Positions 51,801 through 62,900 of a DNA stretch of 64,000 nt are shown one piece after another. The notes beneath the pieces are model-generated. The model was given only the letters and a program-made list of their open reading frames with translations, was not told the DNA's origin and did not search any database. Origin of the DNA: Moesziomyces globuligerus. Taxonomy: Eukaryota; Basidiomycota; Ustilaginomycetes; Ustilaginales; Ustilaginaceae. The stretch covers positions 186,001 to 250,000 of the forward strand of contig JARVLF010000011.1 in NCBI GenBank assembly GCA_030849465.1, read 5' to 3'. The translations under genes and the position numbers were made by a program. Each line of letters starts with the position of its first letter. The stretch's first letter is position 1.

Positions 51801-54153
51801 GCAAGGTCCTTACGCTTGCTCGACGAGGCAGCCGGAGCTGGTTGCGCTGTGGTCATCTGAGAGACATGGCCCAAGGGGGGCTGAGGATGCTGATTGGCTG
51901 CGTAGCCAGACTGCGGCCGAGGCTTCACGGGAGATCCATCTGGTTGCTGCCAAAGCGAAAAGTGGCGTTGAGGCGAGAGAAGATTCAACGGATCCGGACT
52001 CTCCTGCACAGCCAAGAGCCGCGCGGCTGGCAGAGGCGGAGTCGTAGGCTCTTGCGAAGGGCGCTTGAGTGGTTCCTCTTTGGGCTGGGCTAGCACCGCC
52101 GAATGCATCGCTTGGGACTGGGGCGGTCGGGCAAAGATCTGGCTGGGCGATGCGTAGCGAGGCAGCGTACCTGCATCCAGCGACATCTTGTTGGCTTGCC
52201 AGAGATTGGCCTCCGAGGACGGATCCGACCGCATCGAGGTCGCTGACGCATGGCTGAAACCCGCAGGATCGGACTGCGCCTGACGCTTATCCTGACGCTT
52301 GTCCTGCTTGGATCTGCTCTTCTTGGTCGGATTGGCCGCTTTCGCGGGCGCGGGGGCGTTGGTCTGCGAGAGTGCGGGCTGTTTTCGTGCTAGGGCGCTG
52401 TAGCTGGTCCCCGGCATGGCGCCGTCCAGGGTGGACGAAGCCACCGATGGCGGGCGCGGGTGGAGGGATGACTGAGCATAGTGATCGGACGTGTGGGATT
52501 GGTTCCTTGCCACCGACAGGCTGGGAGATCCAGGGTCGGCTCTCGGGGGTGCGAGCTGTTGAGCGCTCATGTCAAGGGAGGAAGAAAGCGAGCGTGCCAC
52601 ACCGGGCTGACGAGACGGTGGTGCTCCCCAGGCTGCGTCCAGGCTGCTTCCCGAGGAGGAGATGGGTGCGTGGACTGCGGCGGTTCGCATCGGAACCTGG
52701 CCGACGCTGACGCCGCTGCCGCCTCCGCCACCGCTGCCATGCGGATGCTTGTTTGGTGCGGAGCGAACGTCGGTGATGCTCGACGATAAGTGCGGCGCGC
52801 TGTGATTGTTCAAGTTCATCGCGTTTCGGAAGAAGAGACGAGACCTGGTGTCAGAAGATCATCGCCGAGCGTGGTTCGAGGATGCAATGCAACTCACCCG
52901 ATCGCAAATGATTGCGGCATCGACTGCGCAGCTGCGTGGGGAAGCTCAGCCCCAGGCTGCACGTTGAAATAAGCTCCGGCTGAATTCCACGAAGTCACGT
53001 TCGGAGTCGGGCCGACAGGTTGCGCTACCGCTCGGGAAGGATGCGAATGGGACCTTCCGTTCGGTTGTGCGGACGACCACTGCGAGAGCTGCTGCTGTGC
53101 AGCCCCGTTGTCCGAGCCAGAAAGCCAGGGCGCAAATGGAGGCGCATTTGCGGACTGCACACCCGAGCTCGAACTCGATCCATAACCTGCAGCTAAGTGT
53201 GGTAGAAAGGGTACAGGTTCGGTCAGCGCTCTGATCCGTATCCGAGCCGTTGCTTGCGAAGGCAGCGTAGCGCCCAACAACTTACCGTGATCGCCTTCAT
53301 AAAACCCATTCAAGCCGCGCGAGGGGTCGATCATTGTGTTCTGTCCCGACGTCCGATGCGCGGGTGGGGCTGGTGAAGTTGTTTCCAGGCCGGCCATAAG
53401 ATCAAATGTTTTGCCTGAAGGTGGCGCACCCCTCTGGAACACTTCAGACATCGGAGACTGAGGCATGGACAGCCGATGAAGGGAGCCACCGGCCGATCCG
53501 TACGGCGACTCGGATGCGTACGCATGCTGTATGACCGAGGATTGCTGAAGAGGAGGCGCACTCGGGTGACCAGACGGGGACGAAAGAGGATGCTGCTGCT
53601 GTTGGTGTGGTTGTTGGCGTTGCTGATATTCCCACGGCATATTCGACAGGTGGCGTGCAGCGGGATCGCTTGAAGATGTGGTGGGCCCAGCGGAAGTGCC
53701 GATGTAATGATGATGATGATGCTGTTGCTGCTGCTGCTGCGGTGGCAATTGGCGATGCTGTGACGCGGGGTAAGATTGTGCTTGCATGTGAGAGCTACCG
53801 CTCAGCGAATGTGAGCTGGCGCTGTCCCGTCTCGGCAAATCCGCATAAGCCCCCGTGGACATCGTCGGCTGAAGGGCGTAGCCACTGCTCGGTCCGTCAC
53901 CGTGCATGTTGGGACCAGCCATGTGCTGATGTACAGGTGACTGGTTCAGCACAGCTAGCTCGGGTTGCAGGGAGCGTTGCATCTGATCGGGCGAGCCGCC
54001 GTGATAGGCTGCAGATGCATGGTGCGGAAACGATGGACTGGAGCCTGGCTGCTGCCGGGGTGCGCCAGGATATGGCTGCTGTATGCGAGCTTGCATCGAG
54101 TGCTGTGATTGAGGAGGATACTGGCCAGCATACCAGCCGTTCTGGCCGTCCAT
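45830..54153 (-). CDS. SCC2: cohesin loader SCC2/Mis4/NIPBL, three exons
   Basis: Loads cohesin onto chromosomes with its partner Scc4/Mau2 and stimulates the cohesin ATPase. The model joins 53286-54153, 52898-53192 and 45830-52844, giving 2725 residues. The introns (93 and 53 nt) have donors GTAAGT and GTGAGT, CTGAC branch sites and acceptors CTTAG and CACCAG, and the frame is kept at each junction. The first ATG of the long 3' exon (52817-52819) would also open a frame, but the two upstream exons join it in frame and have the Gln/His/Pro-rich character of cohesin-loader N-termini. The HEAT-repeat body is best seen near residues 1740-1880 (LRGIDRIAQVDPDLLDEDAM, SNAVRDSAVALFGNYLLRKP, DTGLSVRKRMVRLLKSIHEA). 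The Nipped-B C-terminal region lies near 2300-2450. Lys-rich and acidic disordered stretches fill about 550-950. Confidence 0.9.
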
Positions 54154-54879
54154 GGTGGCGGTGCCGTGCGGTCAAGCTACCGCGTGTGAGAAGGAAAGCT
54201 AGCTTGTTCGCATCGGATGAAAACTTCGCAGCGAGCTTGAGCTTATGGGCGCATCCTGCAACGCCGGCACTCTGCTGCTGCTGCCTGCGGTGTGCTCCGA
54301 ACGTGCTTTTTCACGCAATCCTGCTACTTTTCGAGGTCTCTGGCGGGCGGCGGAATCGATATATGAAGAAGGCGCGGTTCGGGGTGGGGGTCATGGAAAA
54401 GATGCAAGCTCCCGGTGGGCTTCCAGCGCGCTTCCAGGGTCCGGACTAGACGAGCGAGCTCGGCGCATGGCATCTGCACCTGACCTCACTACAGGCGCGC
54501 AGCCGCGTCCGCGTGTCCTGCGCAGGCCGTGAGTCTACACAACTAGACAAGCCCGAAATCCGCGTTTCCGCAGTTCTGCTGTCGTGGGCGGTCGAAATCC
54601 GGCCGGCTCAAAGCACGCCCTGCGTGGCTCGCGAAGTTCACGGACCTCCGCTTGCGTTGTCCACACGTGCGACTAGCCAAGAATCACAATCTCCTCGACT
54701 TCCATCCACACGTACACACACGGTCGCTTCGTTCGGGTCGTCATCATCTGCTTGTGTTGCGACTTGCTCTTCGACTCTGGTCTCTACAGCTCTTGGTCCT
54801 TGGACACGCCGGGAATTTGCGTACATCCACCTTTCACGATCCGTGGTGGTGTCTCGCGCAGCGATAGCGTAGACGATCG
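54154..54879. promoter_or_regulatory. shared divergent promoter, SCC2 / unknown gene
   Basis: These 726 bases lie between two divergent start codons. No TATA box stands out. A CAC/ACA-rich patch is at 54705-54725. The short open frames inside have no recognisable motif. Confidence 0.55.
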
Positions 54880-57800
54880 ATGAAGCGCAGCTATCCTTAT
54901 GCCGGCCTAACTTCGCAGGCTCAGGGCTCGCAGCAATCAGCCTATGGCCAGCCTCCGCCGCCTGCCGGGCCAGCGCCCCCGCTTCCTGCTTCAGGACCAC
55001 CGCCGGCTGCTTATCCCAATTATGGTTACGGCTCGGTGGCCCCTGTTCGTCATCCGCCATCCGCTATGACTGGACAAGCAGCGGCTGACGCTCACCAGTC
55101 TCAATGGAGTCAGCAGTGGTCCCAGCAACAGTATCATCCCCAGCAGTCCAGCGCTGCTGGGCCTCCTGGTGCCGGCCATTACGCTTCTCCTCGACCCCCC
55201 GCGCAAGCGCAACAGCCCCAACACCCACAGTCCCATCAGCCTGCCAATGCCGGTCCTTACCGAGGTATGACAGCTCCTGCTCTGGGTTCGTCTTCGGCTG
55301 GACAGGCGCCCGGCTATAGCCCCCATCAGCCGCAGCAGCAGCCCATGCATTATCCGTACCAGTCGCCGGCTTCCTCCATGCAGATTCCCTCTTCGCAGCA
55401 CCAGCCCAATTCCGCGGCGCAGACCTATGGTTACGCTCCTCCTGCAGCCCAGCAGCCCCAATCCGGACCCAATAATGCCAACGCGCAGACGTGGCCAGGC
55501 GCTTATGCACCGGGCGTTCAGGTAGGTCCGCCGAACAAGAAGCCGCGCTATCCAGCTGCTTCTTCATCTATGCCAGGACCAGTGCCTCCCTATGTTCCGG
55601 CTGGCATTCTACCATCGCCTGCTATGGGTACCAACCTGGCTCCTGGTGCTATGGGCGCCTACCCTGCCCCTCCTGTGACCGACCAGCCGTATGGCTGGCA
55701 GGGGCCGAACGCGATGTCTGCTCCTCAACCTCACCAGCCATTCCCAGCGCAGCAAGGTCCAATTGGACGCGTTGCCTCCGGCGCTGGAGTTCACGCCAAC
55801 GCTTCGGGCAGAAATGGCCTCCCGCCGAACCCTGGCAGAGGAGACAGAGGCTCGAGAGGGGCTGGGGGCAGAGGTGCGTCCGGACAAGGATCCGGCAGCG
55901 GGAACAATCGTGGGCAGAACCGCAATGGGAACCAGCAGCGCAGTAACGTGCCATTGAGCTCGTCCGCTCAGCGTGCTGGGCTGCCTGCTAATCCCATCGC
56001 CTCTGCTGGTGCCACGCGCACTCAGAATGGTCCACCTGCAGCGTGGGGACCCAACGCTGCTTCTGGCTCGCCCGCACAAGCAGGTGGCGGATCACACGCT
56101 GGGCGCCGCCCTTCCACATCGAGCTCCGTACACAGTGACAAGAACATGCGGCGTGGAGATACGTCGAGCGCATCGGCCAGCGGTTCCATGAGAAAGCCAG
56201 GATTCAGCTCCGAGAACATGATCCCCATCAAGGCTCCACGTGGGCCGAACGGAGGCATAAACAATGCCACGCAGCCTGGCTCGGATGCCTCCGGCCCAGG
56301 CGCTCGAACTCCACGAGCCGGCAGCGCCGATCATCGCCAGACTGCCCGTGGATCGAGCATGCTCCCTGGAAACGCGAGCGCAATCGACGAAACAGAAGGA
56401 GATACTAGCAGTCGCACCAGGGACGGCGGAGCTGGTAGTGGCGCGAGCCTCAAAAGAGCACACACCGACTTTCGCATCCTTGGTCTCGAGATCAAAGAGC
56501 TCGAGTGGTCCTGTTTCAATGCTCCGGCCCTGGCGAAAGGTCCTAATCAGGATGTCTCGCCGAAGCACGAGAAGCCTGCCGGCTCTGCCTCTGATCCTCA
56601 GGCAGTGCCTACGCTGCAAAAATCAACCGATGCTGTGAAGGTCGAAGCCTCCACGCACGGCGAATCAGACATCGATCCGTCTCCCCGGTCCGGCTCGGGC
56701 ACCGCTGAGGCACCTGTCGAGGATGCTCAGCACCTTGCCATCCCCAGCGGGGCCGTCGCCCAGGCTGACGCGACCATGGACGCGGACGCTGATGCCGACG
56801 CCGATGCCGACGAAGATGTGGATGCTGATGCGGATGCTGATGCGGATGCAGATGCGGATGCAGATATCGATAATGACGCGGATATGGACGCGGACGCAGA
56901 CGCGGATGGTGACGCTGACGTCGAAGGTGACGCCGACCCCAACGCCGATGTGAATGGAGAACCCGCTGACGCGGCTGGCGAGGACGATGCTCCCGCTTCC
57001 CTTCACGACACGCAGACTGCTGGATCGGGCCACATGGAACCCGAAGCTGAGAAGTCCGACTCGCGCGAGAAGGGTCCTGAACAGTCGGTGCCATCAGCAG
57101 GCAAAGCGGCAGTCCAGTCCGGTCGAAAGGCGGTCGCCTCAGGTCGGAACCGAGCCGTGGCCGCCATGCGTGACTCGACGAAGCTCCGCCTCTGCTTTGC
57201 TGCCATGCCAAATACTGGCCCCGAGGGCAAAGGGAAGGTCTCGCAAATCCAGCAGACCGCTGACTCTGCCGCGAGCAACCTCGAGGACGGAACGGAAGCG
57301 GACCAGTCCGGACCGAAGGTCTCCTCAAATGAGCAAGAGTCCGCTAACGACACGACCGGCGGCGACGGCCAGCAGGCTGCAGAGTCGATGGCAGCTGTTT
57401 CTGGCGAGCAGGTGCCCGACTCGGGAGCCGACGTGGAGGGTGCCGCCGCGAGTGAGCCTGTCGCCGAGCTGGCGTCACAGACCGGTGATGGTGATGCTAC
57501 AGCGGCGATCGAGTCTGCTCAAGAGAAGCAAGAGGCTGACGTAGTCACGAAAGAGGAGCCGACAGAGTCGGAAGTAGCACCGGCCGTGAAAGAAGAGGCG
57601 GACACAGAAGACAAGGAGACGGCAGAAGAGACCCGCCCCGCCGACGAAGTGGCCGGGGTGTTCTCGAAGAAGGCCCGTTCGGCTGCCGATGCGACTGCGC
57701 AGGCCAAAGGACCACCGCAACTGTCTTTGAACCGAATGTTCCTCTCGTTCGCTGCCAACCGGAAGCGTCTCGCCATCGACGCCGAGGCGGTCAAGTCGGT

Positions 57801-59007
57801 CCGGATCCACCGCTCGGAGCACTGGATCGAGATCCGGCTGCTCGCCTCGCGCTCCGCGGGCGAAGCGGCACGAAAGAAGGGCGAAGAGTATCTCGTGAGC
57901 CGAGGTCTGCTGGTAAGTGGATGTGTGGCAAAGAAGTCCGAATCCGTCCCCGAGCATCATGCTGACACATAAAGGCTTCTTTCTTGCTGTTCGGTTCGAC
58001 AGCTTGAGAAACGAGACAAAGGACAGGACAACTACACGGCGCTGACGCGAAGCGAGATCGCGGTCGCGTGGAAGAACGCCGAGGCGAGCGGCGATGTCTT
58101 GGGCGGTGGTGAGGATGGTGGGCACCTGGAGCTGCCGCCATTCTTCCGGCTGGACGAGGCCGAGGCGAGTTCGGAGCTGACGCTGCTGGTGCATCTGGAT
58201 CCGTCTGCGCCGCTACCGGAGCCAGCGTGGCTGAAGAAGAACGCGGTGTCCGAGCTGCTGGCGAGTCTGCAGCAGCGGTCGAGCGCGGGCGGCGGCGAGG
58301 CAGCTGTTGGGGCGGAGTTGGCGGCAGAGCATGTGTGGTGGGGTAAGATCGAGGTGGTGGATCCGGATCCGCCGGCGTCGATGGTGACGGTGCTGCACGA
58401 GTGGGTCAAGGAGTCGTTCATCGGGAGCCAGAAGGAGCGGCGCAAGTTTGTCGACGAGCTGCTGCGGCCGCAGCCGCGACCGCGCTTGGCGGTGAAGAAG
58501 GAGGAGGAGGAGGAGGAGGAGGAGGAGGAGGAGGAGGAGAACCATGTCGGGGGGGCGGTCAAGATGGAGCGAGGTGGGGGGATGGAGATGGATGGCGAGC
58601 GGGATGCGCGCGTTGCGAGGGCGTTTGTCGAGATCGTCCTGCGGTTGGTCAAGGGCGAGCGGGCGTCTGGCGCCGCAGGCGGTTTGGGGGATGTGTTGGC
58701 GCAGACGACGTTGACCAAGGAGACGACGTGGCCTGGGTTGATGATGCTTGGGCTCGTGTCGATGGCGCTGGATGGAGGGCTGGATCCGGCGCGCGTGCGC
58801 AGTCAGGTGGATGCGTGGCTCATGCAGATCCCGCACGCCACGCTCGTCAAGGCCATCGACCTGACCTGGAAGGACGTCGTCGAGGCGGATCGAAAGGGCG
58901 CCGGACAGCCCGCTCAGCCGAACCAGAGCCACAGGCACAGGCACAACCACCACGGCAGAAACAATCACCGCTCGGCCAACGCCGGCCACAAACGCAAGCG
59001 CAACTGA
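54880..59007 (+). CDS. large unrecognised protein, two exons
   Basis: Exons 54880-57912 and 58003-59007 join in phase 0 across a 90-nt intron (donor CTG/GTAAGTGG, branch CTGAC, acceptor TTCGACAG), giving 1345 residues. I recognise no family. Residues 1-330 are Pro/Gln/Tyr/Gly-rich, prion-like in composition, and followed by Gly/Arg/Asn-rich stretches. An ordered block near 527-545 reads [16 protein letters not shown]. Residues about 630-690 are an Asp-Ala repeat with Asp at every second position. Two similar short strands follow: [11 protein letters not shown] near 768 and [11 protein letters not shown] near 952. The C-terminal 400 residues look folded ([48 protein letters not shown]) with a run of 14 Glu interrupting them. 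The end is His/Asn/Arg-rich and basic. A nuclear, nucleic-acid-related role is only a guess from composition. It is divergent from SCC2. Confidence 0.8.
56773..56950 (+). repeat. GAYGCN coding repeat (Asp-Ala tract)
   Basis: A degenerate hexamer tract (mostly GAT/GAC then GCT/GCG/GCA/GCC) encodes about 60 residues of alternating Asp with Ala, Val, Ile, Met or Gly. It lies within the unrecognised 1345-residue protein. Varied synonymous codons argue for age and selection at the protein level. Confidence 0.85.
58497..58541 (+). repeat. GAG trinucleotide run coding poly-Glu
   Basis: About 14-15 consecutive GAG codons lie in the second exon of the unrecognised protein. The pure codon use suggests recent slippage and likely length polymorphism. 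Confidence 0.9.
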
Positions 59008-59908
59008 CGTGATCCGGAATGCCACAGTTTTGCGCACATGTGAGGCACGTGCGGAGCGTCCAAGCGTGCGAAATCGTGGTCGAGGATGTGAGTTGGTGGG
59101 GACTGGAAAGGTTGAACTTGGCTCGTTGGACAGCAGGCAGGTGGACGAGTGGGAGGGCATTGAGATTCAAAGGCAGGCGCAGGGGGTGGCGATGTGTTTG
59201 GGCGTCGGGTGTGGTTTGCAGCAGGTGGACAGGCGTATGGGGGTTGGTTTGGCGATTGGCGTTGTGGCTGTGCGATGGGCTGTGGAAAGGGGAGCTTTAG
59301 AGGTGGCTGGGGTTGGTGGTGTTGTAGTTTCGTGGAGGGATCGTCAAGCGTCGCCTGACGGACGTGTCCATGAGGTGTTTGGGTTTTCTCTTTGCGATGA
59401 GGTTGGTGACAAACTTGTCTGTCACAGTTGTGGGTGGGCTTTGTGCTCGACGTTACCGCGCACACACAAACTCTCTTTCTCGCGGACAAGATGCAGAAAG
59501 ACATCCAGCCAACCCCCTTCACCCGGCTTTTTTTACTACGATGCGGGGGCAGTAGACTGGGCCGAAGATTGGAAAGGCGTTGGAACCAGACACTGCTTGC
59601 GAATCGGTGCGTGTAGTATACAAAAAACCCCCTTCCCCCCGCCATACGGACCGTCGGGACAAGCGGCTCGAAGCGAAACTGAAACCGAATTGTAAACAAG
59701 TAAAACAAGCGCAAAAACCCCGGTCCGTGACCAGAGCAAATGTTTGGAGCCCAGCCTAGCTCGGCAAAGTACCAAAGAGCGACGAGCAGTCGAGCTTGCT
59801 GTAGACGAAAGCATCGACAACAGAGTTTGGGATTGATGCAAATCGACGAGGTCTTGACCACCAGGCATGACTCGCGCAGGTGTGTGTTGGACGAGGACGC
59901 GACGAGTG
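59008..59908. other. convergent 3' flanks of unknown gene and IQGAP gene
   Basis: These 901 bases lie between two convergent stop codons. GT-rich sequence (59160-59330) and an AT-richer patch (59680-59720) are seen. Open frames on both strands are overlapping and without motif. Confidence 0.55.
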
Positions 59909-62900
59909 TTAGGCGTAGAACTTCTTGTTGATCAGGTGGACGAGGAGGTTGACGTTGACCGCAGCGGCTGCATCGAGGATGGCCATTTCCGTGTTGTTGT
60001 TGAACTGCGCCTCGAGCAGATCTTCGATACGCAGATCGGTAGTCCTACCAGCCATAGGCCCATTGAGAACCTCGACGGTAAACACACCAGGCTGATCAGA
60101 CGAAACGGTCAAGCTCGTCTCGGGCACAGCCACCCCCTCGACAACCTGCCTAGCCACACCGTCGATCCTAACCAACACCCCCTTCTCGAGCAGCTTGGCA
60201 GCCGAGTACTTGTATGAGCCAAACTTGGGCACCTTACCCCCGTTCTGCTTGAGACTTCGCAGGTGGAAGTACTGCTGCGAAAACGGCAGCACGAACCGCT
60301 TCTTACCCTTGCGCCCACCCTGCATCGTCTGCATCGAAGCATCGATATAGCTATGATAACTCCCAATCTGCTCCTCCAGATACGCCTTCTTGTCACCCAA
60401 GCTCTTGAGCGTCGCATGCATCGCCGCCTTCTCGTTGGCCCGCTGAATGCGCTTGCGATGCTTGTTGCGAATGTCGATCGCAATCGCATTCAGCATGTCC
60501 TGGTACTTGTTGGCGCGCGAGACCTTACCCAACGCCTCGAGCTGCAGCATGTTCTCCAACGTCCGCGCCTTGAGCTCACCAAAGTTCATCCGACGCACAT
60601 CCTCGAGTCTTGCGCCGACGACGCCGCCGTAGAGCGGAATGCCCGGCGGCCTCTGTCCGCGCTGCCTCTGACGCTCCGCAGCGATCTCGAGCGAGACGAT
60701 CTCCTCCCACTGCAACTCCTCCCTGTCGGTGACGGGAGCGACAAACACATCCACCAGCGTCTTGCCCGTCTGCACCTTGAGCAGCGAGAGCACGAGCCGC
60801 TTGGTCTCGACAAAGAGCGCCTTGGTCTCGGCCTCGGGATCCGCCAGCGTCGCCATGCGCGAGACGAGCTCAAACGTAATCTCGCTGTCGCGCGCAGAGT
60901 TGAGCTCCTGCGTCGTCGACACGGGCGCCGCGCCGAGCTCGGCCAGGATCGCGCGCAGCGGATCGTCGGCGTGCGGCGCGAGATGCTCGAGCTGCTGCGC
61001 GAGCAGCAGATGCATCGAGTAGATCTCGTTGGGCGAAATGTAGATCACCGGCTTCTGCTGCACCGTATGGTCGAGGAACTCGTCTGCGCTAAACTGGAGC
61101 TCGGCATCCGTGCAGTCGATGACCGCATGCAGCCACTTTGTGAAGCGCTCCGACGCATGCGAGACGTACTCGTTGAGCGGCTGCAGATACGGATTGTCGT
61201 CGTTGAACAGCCTGCCGACGGCGATCTGCGTGAGCATCTTGGACACCTCGGCGAGGTTCTTGCGCTGCACCGGACCGACGATCGACTCGACCACGTCGTA
61301 GCCCTCGGGCGCGACGATCGCAGGGTTCAGGTAGCGGTAGTAGACCAGATGGCCGACGACCTTGATGAGCGCCTCCTCTGGCTCGTGCGGGAACTTGGCC
61401 TGGAGCGCGCGGAACACCTCGCGCGCAATGTAGCGCACGCCGTACGGCATCTTGCGCGTCGAGCCGAGGATCGCCGAGAGGAACGCCTCGGTCGTCGCGC
61501 GCAGCGACTGCAGATGGCGGATAAAGATGGTGCGCGCCATCGGATCCGCCAGCGCCTCGTTGAAGGCCACCTCGAGCGGCCGCCGCGAGGGCTGGCCCGT
61601 CTCCATCTCCTCCTGGTTGATCGTGGCGCGGTAGATGGCGCACGGATCCGTCTCGAGGTCGAGCCCGTCCTGCTCCATGATCTCGTGCACCAGCGGCGAG
61701 AGCAGGCTCTTGAGATACGCGCGCTCGCGCGTGCCGCGGTTGTACTGCGCCACGAGCTTGATGAACTGCGCGTTGCCGCGGATAAAGTCCTGCACGGTGC
61801 CGACCAGCTGCAGCTCCTCGTCGATGCAGCGCTGGAAGAGCTTGAGCAGCAGGAACTCCTCGCGCGCCTTCTGCGCATAGCCGAAGAGCGTCAGCACGAT
61901 CTTCTCCACCTGGCGCTTGTCGCGGTCCGGCATGTCGATCTTGCCGACGCGCGCAAACAGGCGCGCCAGATACTCGGGCCGCGTCTGCAGCGCGTAGAAG
62001 AGCTCCTGGTAGAGCTCAAACTTCCTGCGCGATGCCCTGTCCAGCGCGTGATCCGCAAACGGATCGTTGGCCGCCACGAGCACCGAGTTCCGCTTCTGCA
62101 CCGCGGCCGCCGCATCGCGCTGGCCGAGCAGGCCACGCTCGTTTTTGGCCTTGATGAGCTCCTCGATGCCGATCTTGTTCTTGACGAGGAGGGCGATCTT
62201 GGTGTCGAGCTCCGAGACGTCGCTCTCGAGCGTGCGCGACTCGCGGATGGCCTGGACGACGAGCTTGCGGAGGCGCTCGACCTCGATCTCGTCTTCAAAG
62301 TCGGCGTCCGAGTCGTTGAGCAGGTGGCCAAAGTTCTTGATCGTGGCGACGGGCACGTTCTTGCCCATGGTGAGCGAGCGGTACTGCTCGCCCTGCTGGC
62401 GGCCGCGGAAGAGGCTCTGGATCTTGACGACCTTGTCCATGTGCTCGTGGTAGTGGCGGAGGCGGGCAAAGAAGCGGCGGCGGCCGAGCGTGCCGCGGAT
62501 GAGCGACTGGAGGTGGACGGCGACGGGCTCGCTCTGCACGAGGTGGTTGCGCCACCACGCGTACTCCTGGCGGACGAGCATGCCGCGGATGGCGGCCTGG
62601 ATGCCGACGACGTCCGGCGTGACAAAGTCGAGCTGCTTCTTCTGCTCCTGGTGCTTGCGGCGGGCGAGCGCCGCGCGCGCAAACGACTGGAGCCCGCCGA
62701 CGGCCGCCTTGACCTCGACCTTCTGCAGCGCCGAGCGCATGCGCACGTGGTCCTTGCGCGCGAGCATGCCGCGGATCTGCGCCTGCACCTGGACGACGGC
62801 CTCGTTCGAGTTGCGCAGACCGCGGATGGTGCCGAGCAGCTTCTGCTTGGCCAGCGCCGAGCGGCATGCTGCCTGGAGCTTGATGACGTCTTCGGTCGAG

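Noticed and set aside
52894..54153. separate Gln/His-rich gene upstream of SCC2
   Set aside because: A consensus 53-nt intron joins it in frame to the SCC2 body, so one gene is the simpler model.
58099..59007. separate 302-residue gene after the 1030-residue frame
   Set aside because: It starts at a non-ATG codon and is joined in phase 0 by a canonical 90-nt intron to the upstream exon.
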